Notes: a model not told the origin generated them from the sequence alone. A stretch of DNA of 64,000 nt from Mikania micrantha (GCA_009363875.1 CM018695.1:44945935-45009934); one strand, 5' to 3'; numbered from the stretch's first letter, positions 34,501 to 47,860 are shown. Program-made: numbers and translations.

Positions 34501-37074
34501 ATGAAACCGTGCTGTGTCGAACGGTTTTGTGAAAAGCTCCGCTAGATTATCATCTGTGTGGACCTTTTAGAGATGAATCAGTTTCCATTCGAAACAGTCA
34601 CGGATGAAGTGAATCCGGATGTCAATATGTTTAGTTTTGGAGTGTTGTACCGGATTCTTGACAATCTGCAAGGCGGCTTCATTGTCACAGTAAATAGGAG
34701 AGTCAAGAAAGTTCAAACCATAATCGAGAAGTTGTTGTTGCATCCATATAACCTGAGAACAGCAACTGGAAGCAGCAACATATTCAGCTTCCGTAGTAGA
34801 TGTGGATACGGTGGTTTGTTTCTTGCACTGCCATGAGACAAGGCGATCTCCTAAGTACTGGCATCCTCCCGTGGTGGACTTCCTGTCTAAGTTACAACCG
34901 CCAAAATCACTGTCAGAGTAAGCATACAAACGAAATTCAGAGTTCTTAGGATACCATAAACCGAGACACGGTTTCCCGACAAGGTACCGAAAGATTCTCT
35001 TGACAGCAATCAGGTGTGAAGCCTTCGGATTTGCTTGATATCAGGCGCATTGACATACAGAGAACATGATGTCTGGTCTGCTAGCGGTCAATTACATCAG
35101 TGTACCAATCATCGAGCGATATAGGTGTTGATCAACATCTTCACCATCGGAATCCAAAGTTAAGACTAGACGTGCAGCCATAGGGGTAGATGCAGGCTTT
35201 GATTCCAACATTTTGAATTTTGTCAGAATGTCAGTGACATACTTTCCTTGATGAATCAGCACGCCTTTTGGATCTTGCTTCACTTGAAGACCTAGAAAGG
35301 TCATTTCTCCCATTGCACTCATATCAAACTTCTTCTTCATTACCCCTTCAAATTCCTTGCACAATGCCGAGCTTGTGGAGCCAAATATAATGTCATCCAA
35401 GTAGATTTGGACGAGAATTAAATCATCCTTATCCTTGCGAACGAACAAAGTCTGATCGATGGATCCACGAGTATATCCATTTGCAAGCAAGTGATCAGTG
35501 AGTGTAGCATACCATGCTCGCGGTGCTTGATGAAGACCATAAAGAGCTTTGTCTAACTTGTAGACATGGTCTGGATACTTAGAGTCTTCAAAACCTGGGG
35601 GCTGGCACACATAGATTTCTTCCTTTACCTTTCCATACAAGAAAGCGGTCTTCACATCCATCTGATATACCGTGAAGTTCATGTAGGAGGCATAGACCAA
35701 GAAAATCCGTATGGCTTCAAGTCTTGCAACTGGAGCAAAGACTTCCTCATAATCTATCCCCTCCTGTTGGTAGAAGCCCTGAACTACCAACCTTGCCTCG
35801 TTCCTGATAATGACTCCTGAGTCATCTCTTTTGTTCCTGAAAACCCATCTGGTTCCTATAGGCAGCTTTCCTTTGGGTAAGGGAACCAGATTCCACACCT
35901 TGAGTTTTTGAAACTGCATCAGCTCTTCCTGCATAGCCTCGACCCAGCTGGATTCTTTAAGAGCCATATTGACATTCTTGGGCTCAGCCTCTGAAATGAA
36001 ACAAGAGTATAAACAAGAATTAATTGGACCTGATTGGCTTCGTGAAAGATTGCTTTCATGCAAGGTGTTCTGAGCTGGAATTGACCGGCTACGAGTGATA
36101 ATTCCTTCTGAAAGAGGTCCAATGATGTTTTCCACAGGATGATCCTTGTTAATGCTAAGTGTTGGCACTTCCTCCACAGCTAAGTTGTCAAGTAGGTTGC
36201 TGAGGTGTGTCAGCTGATTATCAGTGGAGGAAGATAGATCATCAGTGGGAGCAGCTTCACTTGTTGCAGTTCCATGATCCACATAGTGTTCCTCAGGAAT
36301 GCTATCTGAGAACAGTGGATTATCAAAGGTCTGATGGGAAGAGGATGAAACTTGATCTGTTTCTGGAAGTGGCTGAACAGACTGAGAAGTGTCTGATTCT
36401 GATGGAAGAACTTCATGTATCGGAGTGGGCTGATCTGGAGGAGCACGAGTGTACATGCCGGGAGGATCATCTGACAGAAGTTTTGGGTCACAGGGAACAT
36501 AGTCAACTCTATAGTCTACATTTTCATCCTTGCAAAAATCATCAAGTTGCTCAGATGATCCTGCGCTCTCAGATGCAGTGTTGAATGGCCTAAAATTAGA
36601 ATCATACTCAAATAGCCAGTTTGGACCAGAACCGGCATCAGTAGAGTTCATTTCTTGCCATTCAATATAATATGATTCTACGATCATCCGAGTTTTCTTG
36701 TTGTAAACTCTATAGGCTGCCTTCTCGGATGAATATTCCACAAAGTAACACTCATCTGCCTTATCATCAAACTTGTGGTTTGGCTCTGTATGAAGAAGAG
36801 TGCAAGGACATCCAAACGACTTGAAGTGACCAACTTTGGGCTTTTGATGGAAGAGAATCTCATAGGGAGTCTTCTGATGGCGCTTGTTTAGGAGTGCTCG
36901 ATTCTGAACATAGCAAGCGGTGTTAACGGCTTCGGCCCAGAAGAATATTGGCAACTTGGATTCTGACAGCATGGTTCGTGCAGCTTCTATAAGCGTTCTG
37001 TTCCTTCTTTCAGCAACTCCGTTATGTTGAGGCGTTCTGGCAGCACTGTACTGTCTAGCAGGTCCCCTTCTCAT
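34501..37074 (-). pseudogene. S2 pol: integrase end, reverse transcriptase, RNase H
   Basis: The frame 37074-35092 starts in the integrase core (PQHNGVAERRNRTLIEAA, with the catalytic Glu). A variable linker follows, then RVT_2-type RT (WVEAMQEEL, GTRWVFRNK, YQMDVKTAFLYG, IYLDDIIFGS). TAA at 35092, TGA near 35050 and TAA at 34567 interrupt the same frame. RNase H is seen as YSDSDFGGCNLDRKSTTGG and STTEAEYVAAS. The C-terminus is homologous to S3 through the TKPFDTA block near 34510-34530. Confidence 0.88.
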
Positions 37075-37138
37075 TGCAGAAATCTATAAGAGTTTGATTT
37101 CTGAATTCAGTGCCATTATCAGTCCTAATCACTTTAAC

Positions 37139-37925
37139 CTATAGATTCTTCTGATTCTCAATCAAGGTAATAAACTTCTTCAGGATCTCTGGTGTTTCAT
37201 CCTTCTTGGCCAGAAAGAACACCCAAGTGAATCTGTAATAATCATCAGTCACAACAAGACAGTATGACTTCTTCCCGATGCTCATTATGTTGACTGGCCT
37301 GAAGAGATCCATATGTAGAAGCTGAAGAACTGATGAGATAGAGTTGAACAATTTAGGCTTGTGGGGTCTCTTGTGTTGCTTCCCCTTGGCACATGCGATG
37401 CATTTCTCAATAGTGGAGAATTCTTTAGAAGGCAGGACAATAACGTGATCTCCCTTGGCAAGTCTATTGAGATTCTTCATATTTACATGACCCAATCGGC
37501 GATGCCATAACAGACAACCATGCTCCGATGCCTTTGAGAATAAACACGTGTTTTCTGTGAATGAATCCGAGTTCATGTTGATAATGTAAGCATTGTTCAT
37601 CCTTGGAGTTCTCATCAGAATCCACTTCTCTGGTACAATGAATCCGAGCTTAAGAATAAGGCACTCCTTGTTTGTGAAGTGAGTTGAAAAACTCTTGTCA
37701 CATATCTGAGAAACACTTAACAGACTGTGATTGAGTTCTTCAACATAATAAACATCTTCAAAACTAAGAGTTTCATTTGTCACTATGCCCTTCATGCTTA
37801 TCTTTCCTCCCTTGTCTCCAGCAAATGAGACATATCCTCCATTAAAAGGTGTGACCTCTTGTAACTGAGAGAAATCCCCAGTCATGTGCCGGGAGAAACC
37901 ACTGTCAACATACCAAACATTTTAA
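37139..37925 (-). pseudogene. S2 pol: protease end and integrase N-terminus
   Basis: The protease active site VDSGFSRHMTGD is readable just upstream of the Met at 37885, right after an in-frame stop. The GAG-pre-integrase block WHRRLGHVNMKNL follows with its CIACAKGKQH zinc Cys pair, then the integrase core with its first Asp (HMDLFRPV). TAG at 37139 and a frameshift near 37060-37080 separate it from the rest of pol. Confidence 0.85.
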
Positions 37926-38089
37926 AGCTTGCATGGTCGTCCCTGCATCACATACAATCAACTAATGAGAGACCGGTACCCAAATCATAATATACTTAGG
38001 CACTTTGGAAATCACATAGACTTTGTTTTTAGGTTTGGTCTGTTCTTGGGCCTCTGTTTAGGTCTGTCTGATTTGTTTTCAACAAATTT

Positions 38090-39193
38090 TTACTTGCTTC
38101 CACTGCTATGGTCAACTGGTTTTACCTTAGGTTTTTGAAGAAAATTAGTTTTAGTTTTAAAAATCCTTGGATTTTGCTTATGAAAACCAGATTGAGTGTG
38201 GTTTGATTTCTTGTCCCTTTTAGCAGTGGAAGGAGTCTGAATCTGAGTCCCCTTTTTAGAGGTTACCTTAGGCTTGGAGGATGGAACAGTTCTCACATGT
38301 TTGCTAACCAGTTTAGCCTTAGGTGTGACCTTCTGATTCTTCCCATAGAAGAACTTAGTAGGTCGGTGCAGACAGTGTCGAGCAATGTGGCCTGGTTTCC
38401 CACATGCATAGCAGCAGACTTTCTGGTGGAATTCAATTGGGTCAAAGGGCTTTACATCACAGTTACTTCGACCAGAGGATGAGTTTGAAGAAACTTGTTC
38501 CAAGGACCCAGTTGGAACATAAGGTTCACAGTTAGGATTCAATTGTGAACCCTCCTCCTTGGTAACTGTGGAATGAGCCGGTGCTGCCTGCTTTGTCAAA
38601 GGAGAGGAAGTTGATTGTGAGACATGATTTATAGCAAAAGTCTTCTGAAAACTTTTCAACATATCATTAGGCTTAATGTTAATTTCATCAAATTTTCCAA
38701 CAAAATCAGTTTTTGGAACAAAAGATAATTGACTTGTAGATGTTGAACAATCTGTGCTCCTCCCAGCACTTCTTTCTAGCTCCTTCTCCTCTGAACCTGT
38801 AACACTTAGTTTTTCTGCACAAACCTCAGAATCATTAGTCATAATTGGGTCAACTGTAAGCATAACAGGTTTGGTTGGAAAATCACAAGCACGATCGGAA
38901 TCTAATTCCATGTCATCAACAGATGTGTTGATCCTTAGCATGCTTGAGTAATTATGGTTAAAAGGTGGTTCACACTCCTTCAAACCAAGACCCTTACCCC
39001 TCTTTTCCTTGAATTGAATGCTTACCATGTTTTCCAAAACCTTACTTGAATAGTCAAACCGTTCACATTTTACAGATGTTTTGGAAAGTTGTTTTTTGAC
39101 TTGGTCCAATTCTATCGTGAGTTCATCGATGTTGCGTCTCGCATCACAATAGTTGGATTCTTTATCACTTAAAAGTTCTTTAAGTCTTGCCAC
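38090..39193 (-). pseudogene. S2 gag C-terminal extension
   Basis: A helix-rich start (DARRNIDELTIELDQVKKQL, likely coiled coil) is followed by a variable region and a CCHC knuckle CYACGKPGHIARHC near residue 261, then a basic tail rich in Lys/Ser/Thr. It is out of frame with the gag N-terminal part. The region between (39194-39350) lacks an open frame. Such extended Gags are typical of Sireviruses. Confidence 0.78.
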
Positions 39194-39350
39194 ATCCCTA
39201 CTCTCGGCCTCAAGTTTTCTTTTGAAAATTCCTTCATTTTTAAGAAATTCTGAGTTAAAGTATTTAAGTTTGGTTACTTCTTTGATTAGTGATTCATTAT
39301 GTGACCTATACTTAAATACTTTATCTATGCACGAGGTAGAGCAAAGAGTT

Positions 39351-40727
39351 TCAGTTACCTTTTTTTTTGTCGTCCACCTCAGCCATGAAGGCGTGACTCA
39401 GAGTTAGCTCCAGTTCCTGTACCTGATCACTCCAATCATAGGAGTCAGTTTCTTGAGTCACCAGTGCTTTGGACGTGTTAGCACTTCCTCCTGTAGCAGC
39501 AGTCACAGTCTTTTCTTCAGGCTTCTTCTCTCCTTCCTTTGCCACCTTTGGCTGCTTGCATTCTCTGGAAAAGTGACCCGGTTGATCACAGTTGTAGCAT
39601 CGAAGCTTTGACTTGTCAAATCCAAGTTTCTTTCCCGGGTTGTTTCCAAAGCTGTTTCTTCCATACCGTTTGATGAACTTCTTTGCACGAAACACAGCCA
39701 TAGCCATCTGCCATGAAATATCCATTTCTTCAACATCTGTTGGATTTATCTGCTCCAGATTATCCTGAGTAAGGTTGGCAGGTGCTAACTCTCCAGCTAT
39801 GAATGCATTGTAGTTGTTTATGAAACCCTTAAACAGCAACAGATTTTCTTCACTCTCTGGATTGATCTTGGATTCTGATCCAGCTTGTCCAGATGATAGG
39901 AATGCAGTTTCGAAAGGAATTGACTGTGATGAAGAAGGCTGATAATGTTGCATCCCTGACGCTTGAAGATTGATTGCAGAAAGAAGAGCAGAATTTTCGG
40001 ACACGGGTGCAATGCCCATTGAGCTGGCATGATTCAGTGCCCTTTGTTTAACATCCATGTCATAGGAGTTGATGATCGAGATCAGTTCACTCAGAGATGT
40101 CTTGTACATATCCATTGTTCTTTTGATTGTTGTACAATTTGAGTTCCAGGTGTATGGCAGTGAGTTCAGAAGCTTCTTGTTCACTTCTCCTTTGGTCATC
40201 TCAATTCCAGAACTTGTCATCTCAGTCATCAGATGTGTGAATCTATTAAGTTGTGCTTCAAAGGACTCTCCCTTGATGTGATTGAACATATTGAACCTTT
40301 CTCTCAACATATCCTTGCGACTCTCTCGCATCTCCTCATTTCCTTCAAACCGTTCAACCAAGGCTTTCAGAAGTTCCTTTGGTGTCTTATGTTCCTTAAA
40401 GCCATGAGCTACATCTGTTGATAGAGCCATTGTGATTGAAGCATAGGCCTTTTCATCCTTTTCCATCATCAAGATATCATTGTCTGTGTACAATTCCGGA
40501 TCCTTAGGAACAAGAGGACCGTTTATCTCACTTTGATATGATGGCCCAAAAGAACCTTCAATTGACCTCCACAACTTAGGATCTGTATACTTGATAAATG
40601 ACTGAAATATGAACTTCCAATCCTGAAAGTTATCTCCTGACACAAGCCTAGGCGGCTTTGTTCCGGTGCCAATCTCATTATCCAAGTTAAGCAGGTTGGA
40701 TAAGTTCGTCAGATTCTTTGAAGCCAT
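39351..40727 (-). pseudogene. S2 gag N-terminal part
   Basis: 458 codons from MASKNLTNLSNLL. The UBN2-type Gag core is visible (DNFQDWKFIFQSFI, LWRSIEGSF, MALSTDVAHGFKEHKTPKELL, LNSLPYTW). The CCHC knuckle CYNCDQPGHFSREC is at residue 377-390, with a Lys/Glu-rich tail. It ends at a stop shortly after a lysine run at a T/A homopolymer (39358-39368), consistent with slippage mutation. It forms the particle in an intact element. Confidence 0.85.
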
Positions 40728-40796
40728 GATGGATCAGAAAATCTTCTAAGTGTTGTATACGAATTCCCTGTAGCTCCCTGTAAAGCAGATCAACAA

Positions 40797-41060
40797 CACT
40801 ACTCGAAGTAGAACAGATTACTCTATACTCGAAATTCTTAGTGTATTTGAAGTCCCTTGTATTCGAAATTCCCTTGTACTCGAAATCCCCTTGTATTCGA
40901 AAATGAATCTGTATTCGAACAGTTCTGTACTCGAAAATCCCTTGTAATTAAAAATTAAACTGGTACTTTGAAAATCTGTTGCAGTCAAACTGTGGCAACC
41001 TTCGAACACTCTATCTGTACTCAAAATAGCTGAACTCGAAAATTTTGAACTCGAAAATAC
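40797..41060 (-). repeat. 5' leader array of TACTCGAAA words in S2
   Basis: Between primer site and gag the plus strand repeats TACTCGAA/TATTCGAAA at least ten times in 260 bp. The same GTACTCGAAA/TTCGAGTAC words occur in the LTRs and in the pol-env spacer of S3, so the motif recurs in three separate non-coding parts of this family. Confidence 0.75.
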
Positions 41061-41198
41061 TTAAGAAAACTTTATAAAAATATTTCTTAAGATCTGGAGT
41101 CCCAAATTTACACAGTAGCTAGATATAGTAAAGTAGAATGATGAATTACTGAACTTGCTTTAAAAAGTTATTACCTTGATGATGAAAAGAACACTCAA

Positions 41199-41210
41199 GC
41201 TCTGATACCA
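41199..41210 (-). other. Primer binding site of S2
   Basis: TGGTATCAGAGC on the minus strand, two bases inside the LTR end CTACA; complementary to initiator tRNA-Met. Confidence 0.88.
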
Positions 41211-41212
41211 CT

Positions 41213-41592
41213 TGTAGGTCTCAAACCGGATCAAGAACTAAACTTTATCTTCTGAATCATCATCAATAGACTCTAACCAGTGCGGAATCCAAGCTAGAAT
41301 CAAGAAAGCAAGTAGAAAGATGTAATCTTTGTATAAATACTGAAAGTTCGAGTACAAGTGCCTCAATATGTCTAGAGAGCAAATGCCTCGGGATTCCTAC
41401 CTAAACCTGTACAAAATACGTCTATTTATACTAGGTCTAGGTGTACTCGAAATCTAACAAGAAATATTTCGAGTACGCGAATACATGGTGTACTCGAAGT
41501 AGCTGTACACGAAAATAATCAAAAATCTGGACTTTGCCTTTTCACTTCTCTATTGTTTGACTTTGTCAGTCTTCATCGTGTACTGGGCTCCA
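41213..41592 (-). repeat. 5' LTR of S2
   Basis: About 380 bp, ending GAGACCTACA on the minus strand beside the primer site. The start reads TGGAGCCCAG where S1/S3 have TGTAGAGCCC, suggesting a 2-bp loss. It holds CGAGTACAC/GTACTCGAA words and the TATA box. Confidence 0.85.
41423..41430 (-). promoter_or_regulatory. TATA box in S2 5' LTR
   Basis: TATAAATA on the minus strand at a position conserved in S1 (32097-32104). The S2 3' LTR (AATAAATA) and the S3 LTR (ACAAATA) carry changed versions. Confidence 0.6.
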
Positions 41593-41621
41593 AAGTCTTC
41601 AAAATCTTGATCTTTTGGTCT

Positions 41622-44022
41622 TCATTCATCAGTTCGAGTCCCACTCGATGGCTGAACTTTACAAACGTTGTCTTCAGCACGTATAATCACAGATCTTGGA
41701 ATCTTTGATAATTTTTCAGCTTCAATTCTTGCATCTCTCTCATCAATCTCTTTTTGTAAAGCCATCAACTCCGCATACAAATAATTCACATCATCCCAAT
41801 CACATCCTGAATGAATTCCAAAAGTAAAACACATTCTCGCAATGGTTTGAAACTGTAAAGCCATATCCTTGTAACTAACTCCAACATCATAATAACCTTC
41901 TCTTGCATAAATCAAAGCTTGAGTAAGAGTTCCAATATCTTGTTTAGAACAATTCACATGCCAGACAGGATCAAGTAATCTAATAGCCCTCTATTTGTCA
42001 TTTTCTTTCAACAAAATAACAGCTTCAGAAGATCTTTCATCATAAAACCAAAATTTGAAGAAAGGTGTTCAATCTTGTTCTATCTTCCTTAGCCTTGGTC
42101 TTGAATACACCTTCGACTTTGGATAAACATAAGAGTTATGCTTCAACACTGAAAATTGAGGAACTAACCAATTCCAGCCTTTCTTAGCTTCACGCTTCAA
42201 CAAAATCTCAAATCTTTCATTGTGTTCGGTTTGAAACGGCTTGATATTCTTTAATCTTGAAAGTGGCATACATTCAAAGGATCGTAAAGACATCAAATCA
42301 AAAGCTTTTCCAAAATACTGACACCCATAAACTCTCTTCACAACGTAACAACCTCTTTTCTTCAATGCACCTGGAATATTATGATAATAACCATAACTCA
42401 AAATCCTTCAATGCATCTTTGATTTTGATCCAATCTTAAATCTTGAAAATTGTCTTGGATGTTTCCCAGGAGTAGACTCATCAAATTTTTCAATAAAATG
42501 TCTGAAAATCATCAAATTATCAATAATATACTGTTTTTTCTTCCTGATTCTCTCTCCACACATCCATTGGTCTCTTAATCTTCAATTTTTCACTTGACAC
42601 AACTTGACATTTACTATTAGCTTCAATATCAAATATCTTTTTCAAAGTCTGTAAATTATATAAATTTTCTTCAAAAGAACCACCATTATCAAATTCAAAT
42701 GATCTTCCTTTGTGTAACCATTCTCAATCTCATCTTCTTCAAGTTCTTTGACTTTACTTTATTCACCAACATTTCTTTGTAACTCATCTTCTTCAGTTTG
42801 TTTGAATAACTCAGCAAATGTAGGTAATGTCTCATCAACAAGTATCTTTTGACATTCCTCTTCAGTAATATCCTCAATCTCAATTTATTTAACGTCTTTT
42901 GCTTGATTTGGATCCACAGCAAAAATTGGATTCACATCTAAAGAAATTCCTGATGAATTGTAAATAACAATAGCACAAGTAATAGAATTCAAACCACTTG
43001 AACTACCAACACCAGCTACACCATCATCATCATGATAAGTATCAAAGCCCGGATGTTCATCATAATCAGAATCTCCATAATCTACTTTCTCCTCATCATC
43101 TTCACCTACTTGAATGTTGATATCAACATTATCAACAACATTTCCTTCAGACACATGAACTTCTACATCATCATCAAATCTTGCATCAGTGTGAATAGCA
43201 GTAGAAGATTCACCTTTTCTCCATGCATCATTGAGTGGTGCAACATAATTAGCTCTTGAACAGTGACAAATAAAGTCTTTTGTAAGTACAACATCATTAC
43301 TCTTCTGATATGTCTTCACTTGACCCAAGCTAGAGTCTGTCATGTGCTTTAACTTCAGCCTGTAATCCACAACTCTTGGCAAACTCTGTTTAGGAAATCT
43401 CTCATCAATAAGCATCTGTACAAATCTTGGATACATCAAAAACTTGTCCTTGGCTTTTGTGATATTATAAGATAAATATCTGAAAATCATTGCAGAGAAG
43501 TTGAATGGCTTGTTAAGAATCAAAGCAACCATAGCTGATCTCATAAGATCTCTCAACTCATCAAATGTACCCCTTCTCATACTCATACAGTGTAGAAGTA
43601 CATGTGCAAGAAACTTGTACTGAAGTGGCAACTTCCCTTTCTTGATAGAGTATTCACTATAGAATCCAAAATATTTGATTCTCAGAAAACATCCTTTAAT
43701 ACATCTCTCAGGATTCAAGGTCATTCCATCAGGTTCTCCTCCAAACCTCAAAACTCTACGAACATCAGCTTCACTAATCCTGATCACTTGTCCAAGCACA
43801 CTGGCTTCAATAACAAATACATCATCAACTGTGATCAATCTAGCTGATTCCCAGAAAATCTGAATATGAGATCGATAAATGTTGCAATGATTAGAGATAG
43901 CATAATAAATCCTTGATCTTCTCAGAAACTCGATCATAGGGTCTAAAGTCTTTGCCATTTTTTGTTGTAGGATCCAAATAAGCACAAAGATTGTGTTTAT
44001 CACCAAATGCCAGGTTTGCCAT
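41622..44022 (-). pseudogene. Divergent Sirevirus env-like ORF (lineage D)
   Basis: Start chosen at MANLAFGDKHNLCAYL (ATG 44020-44022), which aligns with MADLRFVHDHNMTSFL of the S3 ORF. A one-base shift follows near 43945. Shared blocks include IQIFWESA (S3 VRSFWSTV), YKFLAHVLLHCMS (S3 WRYLAHVVTQCLS), FNFSAMIFRYL (S3 FNFSRMIFLDM) and FLMYPRFVQMLIDERFP (S3 FLAFPRFLQIIFNQKYP). An acidic region follows, then a C-terminal domain in three broken frames (42401-42069; 41957-41622, ending TGA). It has no proline repeat. Identity to S3 is low, so this is a separate old lineage. Function unknown. Confidence 0.72.
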
Positions 44023-46241
44023 AACTCCAATTAAAACAATCATATATCAGAAAATTAATTCAATTCAAGATAAAAAAAATTTAAAAATTTCTATGTCCTA
44101 AGTCCAGCGAACCTATCCCCTGTGCCGAATCTTCACATGTGAACGAACCTATATGACAGACAAACCTATTTTCAAGTTCATGAACCTCTATGTCAAACGA
44201 ACCTAGTTCACATATACGAACCCTTGGTCAACCGAACCTTTGACAATTAAAGGTTCGGTCATTGATTTAGAAAAGGTTCGGCCCGAACCTTTTTTAATTC
44301 AAACGAACCTGTTTGAAATCCAAATCAAAATTCAAATTTATGAATTAGACCAAATTAAACACATCCATAAGTTATCCATTAGTCGATTAACAACTTTAAT
44401 AAAAGTATTTTTTTCAAACTTTGATTAAAAATGATCCTTTCAACAATTTAAAGGTTCGACTAACTGAACTTAAAACCTAGATTTCTACAAATCCAGCCGG
44501 TGAAAATTCACTCCATATACCTTTCTGGAATCAAAATAACACGACAAATCTAATGATATATGGCAAGCACTCAGATAATCACAGATTCGAAAAATCAGTT
44601 TCAACACACAGAGGTTCGTTTTTGAGCAACAACAGTGAAAGTGACGAAGCTAACACACGAACCTTTGAACTTATACATTCACAAGGTTCAGGAAAACCTT
44701 TGAACAAACCTTTAAACAAACCTCTTATACAAACCTTTGAACGAACCTAGGAACAAACCTTTGAACGAACCTGGAAACAAATCTTCTGAACGAACATCTT
44801 ATCAAACCTTCTGGACGAACCTATGAATAAACCTACAATAGGTTCGCCCACCAATTTCAAAAATTCTCACAAACCTTTTGACATTTTGACCTTTTCAAAT
44901 TTAGTCAAAAAAATTTTTAAACAAAACAAAATTTGGTGTTTCAGAGATGAAAACAAACAATCAATAATTATTGATTCAACATCTGATATAAAAAAAAAAC
45001 TTTCTGGATTTTTTAAATTTATATTAAAACACACCAAAATTTTAATTTTTTAAGAAAAAATGAAATGAAACATGAAAATGAATAAAAAACAAACACATAT
45101 TTTTGGTGATAAAGATCCACACATGAGATCATATTGCATTGCAATGATATGCACAAACTGAATGAGTTAATGAATGTGTTAATTAGCAAATCACAATTCA
45201 TAGATGATTGTCAGTATATGAATCCATTCTAAATTTAATTAATTAGTTAAGATATCAAATGAAATTAAAACAATTATATACTTTATGTTCCTCATTCACT
45301 TGAATACATCCCCGTTTTGTGAATTATTAATCAAACAATGATGTTCTTGAAACAATTTAATTCAAGTATGTAACTAGTTTGATCATGCAAAAACAAAATA
45401 GAATTTCTTTCGAAAACAACAAAATTCAAAACAAGTTGAAACTGTTCAAGATCTTAGAATCAAGGTTGATACTTTCGTATGCACAAATGATCCAGATAAT
45501 GAACGAAACAATAATTTAAGATTAAGATTTTAACAATCAGATCAATATTCTCATATACGCAGAGATTGTCCAAATCTTAATCAAACCAAGAAAACAAATT
45601 TGAATTGTTCAAAGCCTTAACAATCAGGTCAATACGTAAGTATACACAAAGAATGTTTCAGCTTTGAATGAAAATAAAAGAAAAAAAAAATAGAATTTCT
45701 TTTAAAAATTGAACAACATGATCAAAAATTAGCAATTAAGTAATCTTATATCAAGAAACAATCATTGTGAAATCAAAAACCATGCTTTCAGGATAAAGCT
45801 AAGCACTGTATCCTAAGCAACTTTATCCCACGAAGTATGATCATAATTTTGTCAAATGTATCTTAACTAAGTTAGTAATCTACCAACATATCATACCAAG
45901 TAATTGTGAATGCTCTTTATATTTAAGTTCTAGTATGATTCAGATGTGCTTCTGATTGCTACAATTTACTATCATTTCTCACTAGGTCGAATCAATTTCT
46001 CAAATTTTTATTGTTTAATTTTTTGTATTTTTTAAAATTTTATATTGTTTTTGTGTTTTTTATTTTTTAAATGTTTTTGATTTTTCAAATTTTCTCCCCA
46101 TAAAACCTAAAACACAAAACAAACAAAGAAAAAAATATTTAAAAAAAATATCTGATGTTAATTCAATAAAAATTGATTATGAAGGAATTTGATTTAATAT
46201 GACCTCACCCATGACCCGAATTCCATTAAGTTTGAGTAAAT
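44023..46241 (-). other. Spacer upstream of env-like D, with AGGTTCG repeats
   Basis: No gene. Positions 44105-44860 hold at least fifteen GAACCT/CGAACC words (AGGTTCG on the minus strand), several in short tandem units such as TTTGAACGAACCT. The rest is AT-rich with long poly-A/T runs. By position it corresponds to the pol-env spacer of a Sirevirus. Confidence 0.6.
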
Positions 46242-46639
46242 TGTCACACCCCGAGCCCGCGGGTTGGATCGACTTCCCCCTCGGGCGGAAGGTTCCCGGG
46301 TGCGATATCGTGAGTAATAATCAGAATGATCAGATTGTTTACATTGCACATGATATATAAATGAGAAACTGCTAAGTAAGAATAGAATTATAAAGTTAAA
46401 TTACATCAGTTAAGTTCATAATTTAACAATGTAAATCTACTATCAACATCATAGTTCTTCTATCCTGTATCTGCACAAGATATACAAACTAATCTGTAAT
46501 TGATGTTCCAAAATATGAAGGTCCAAAATGCTAGGTCCTCTAACTGAAATCCTAGCTCAAAAGCAATAACTTCTTAATTGACATGTTCGTCACCTGAGAA
46601 GTCATGCAAAAAGATCAAATCAACACATGGTTAGTGAGT

Positions 46640-47090
46640 TCATATAGTTTTGTATTTGAAAAATAGCTTTGCAAACCCTTTTTCGGTAAAAATCCTAACC
46701 TCATTAACATCACCTTTAATATCCAGTTCGGTATGCTTACATATAGGGCATACGAAAGGGTCGAGCCTACAACCCGCCCAGACGCCATCCCACCACATAC
46801 TAAACCACATATGACATTGTTGTTAATGATAATTAAGCATTTTTACCTACCATTCACTACCATATCTTCATAGTTCTAAACATGCAGACAAAACATTTGT
46901 TCAACACTCGGGTAATAACTTTAATCTCATTAACATCACATGTAATATCCAGATCGGTATGCTTATATATAGGGCATACGAAAGGGCCGAGCCTACAACC
47001 CGCCCAGACGCCATCCCACCACATACTAATCCACATATGACATTGTTGTTAATGATAATTAAGCGTTTTACCCTCACCATTAACACATTA
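46640..47090. repeat. 226-bp tandem duplication in the truncated LTR
   Basis: CATTAACATCAC...GGTATGCTTA...CATACGAAAGGG...CGCCATCCCACCACATACTAA...GATAATTAAGC occurs at about 46702 and again at 46928, spacing 226 bp, with scattered differences. The motif CCAGACGC.ATCCCACCACATACT is also in LTR A (6110-6135). Confidence 0.8.
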
Positions 47091-47389
47091 GTTCTTCAGT
47101 TCTTTGCTCCTGTAACTACACAATTTGAAATCTCATTTGATTCCTTAATTTCATCAGAAAATCATGATCAACATAACATTTGTAGAGACAATTCAATAAA
47201 TGCTTAGTTAAATAAATAAATAAACATTTAATAAAATCTAAGACCTAATGATTGGGCCTTGGTCAACTCGAGTAGACTAGTCTAGCAATCAGGGTTCTTA
47301 GTAGTAAAGGAGATCTGTAAATCTCATCAAACATGCGACCTATAATCAATCAGTCTAGCTAGGACATCTTTTGATATACAGGCTTTTTT

Positions 47390-47860
47390 AGTTCTTTAGA
47401 CCGTCCATAGTTCGTATAGTTCTTTAGTTCTTTGACACATGTTATCTTTGAGCATTTCCCAGATGTTCCTCAAAACAGTTAGGGAATACTGTAAATATCA
47501 TCAAACATGCGTCTCATATTCGATCAGTCTAGCTAGGACATCTTTTAAACCTGAGAATGGCAAATGCTATCTTTGATATTTCCCAGTCAAACCCTTGAAA
47601 ATAGTTCTTTTTACATAGTTCTTTGAAATAGATCGTTAGTTCTTTGACCACACAACACCAAAAATAGTACTTTGTAGTAAACCGTTAGTTCTTTGAAAAT
47701 AGCTTTTTAGTTCTTTGTAAGTAGACCTTTGGAAATAGTTCGTTGCTTTAGATCTTTAGTTCTTTGAAATTAGATCCTTGAAATAGTTCTTTGTTTAAGA
47801 TCTTTAGTTCTTTGAAAATAGACATTTGAAAATAGTTCTTTGACTTGAAATAGTTATTTA
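47390..47860. repeat. Degenerate TTAGTTCTTTGAAA minisatellite
   Basis: The words TAGTTCTTTG and TAGATCTTTAG recur about every 20-40 bp, with at least twelve AGTTCTTTG occurrences. It looks like a decayed short tandem repeat inside the LTR. Confidence 0.7.

Larger units (their letters stand above)
32240..41592 (-). mobile_element. Ty1/copia Sirevirus-type element S2, decayed
   Basis: Minus-strand order: 5' LTR (41592-41213), tRNA-Met primer site, leader, gag with two zinc-knuckle regions, protease, integrase, RT, RNase H, spacer, deleted env-like ORF, polypurine tract, truncated 3' LTR. Integrase before RT marks Ty1/copia. The long gag C-terminal extension and env-like ORF mark a Sirevirus. 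It carries several stops, frameshifts and an env deletion. Its 3' LTR end is lost in the palindrome, so no target duplication can be checked. Confidence 0.88.

Noticed and set aside
41593..41597. Target duplication of S2
   Set aside because: The other end of S2 is lost in the palindrome, so no partner can be identified.
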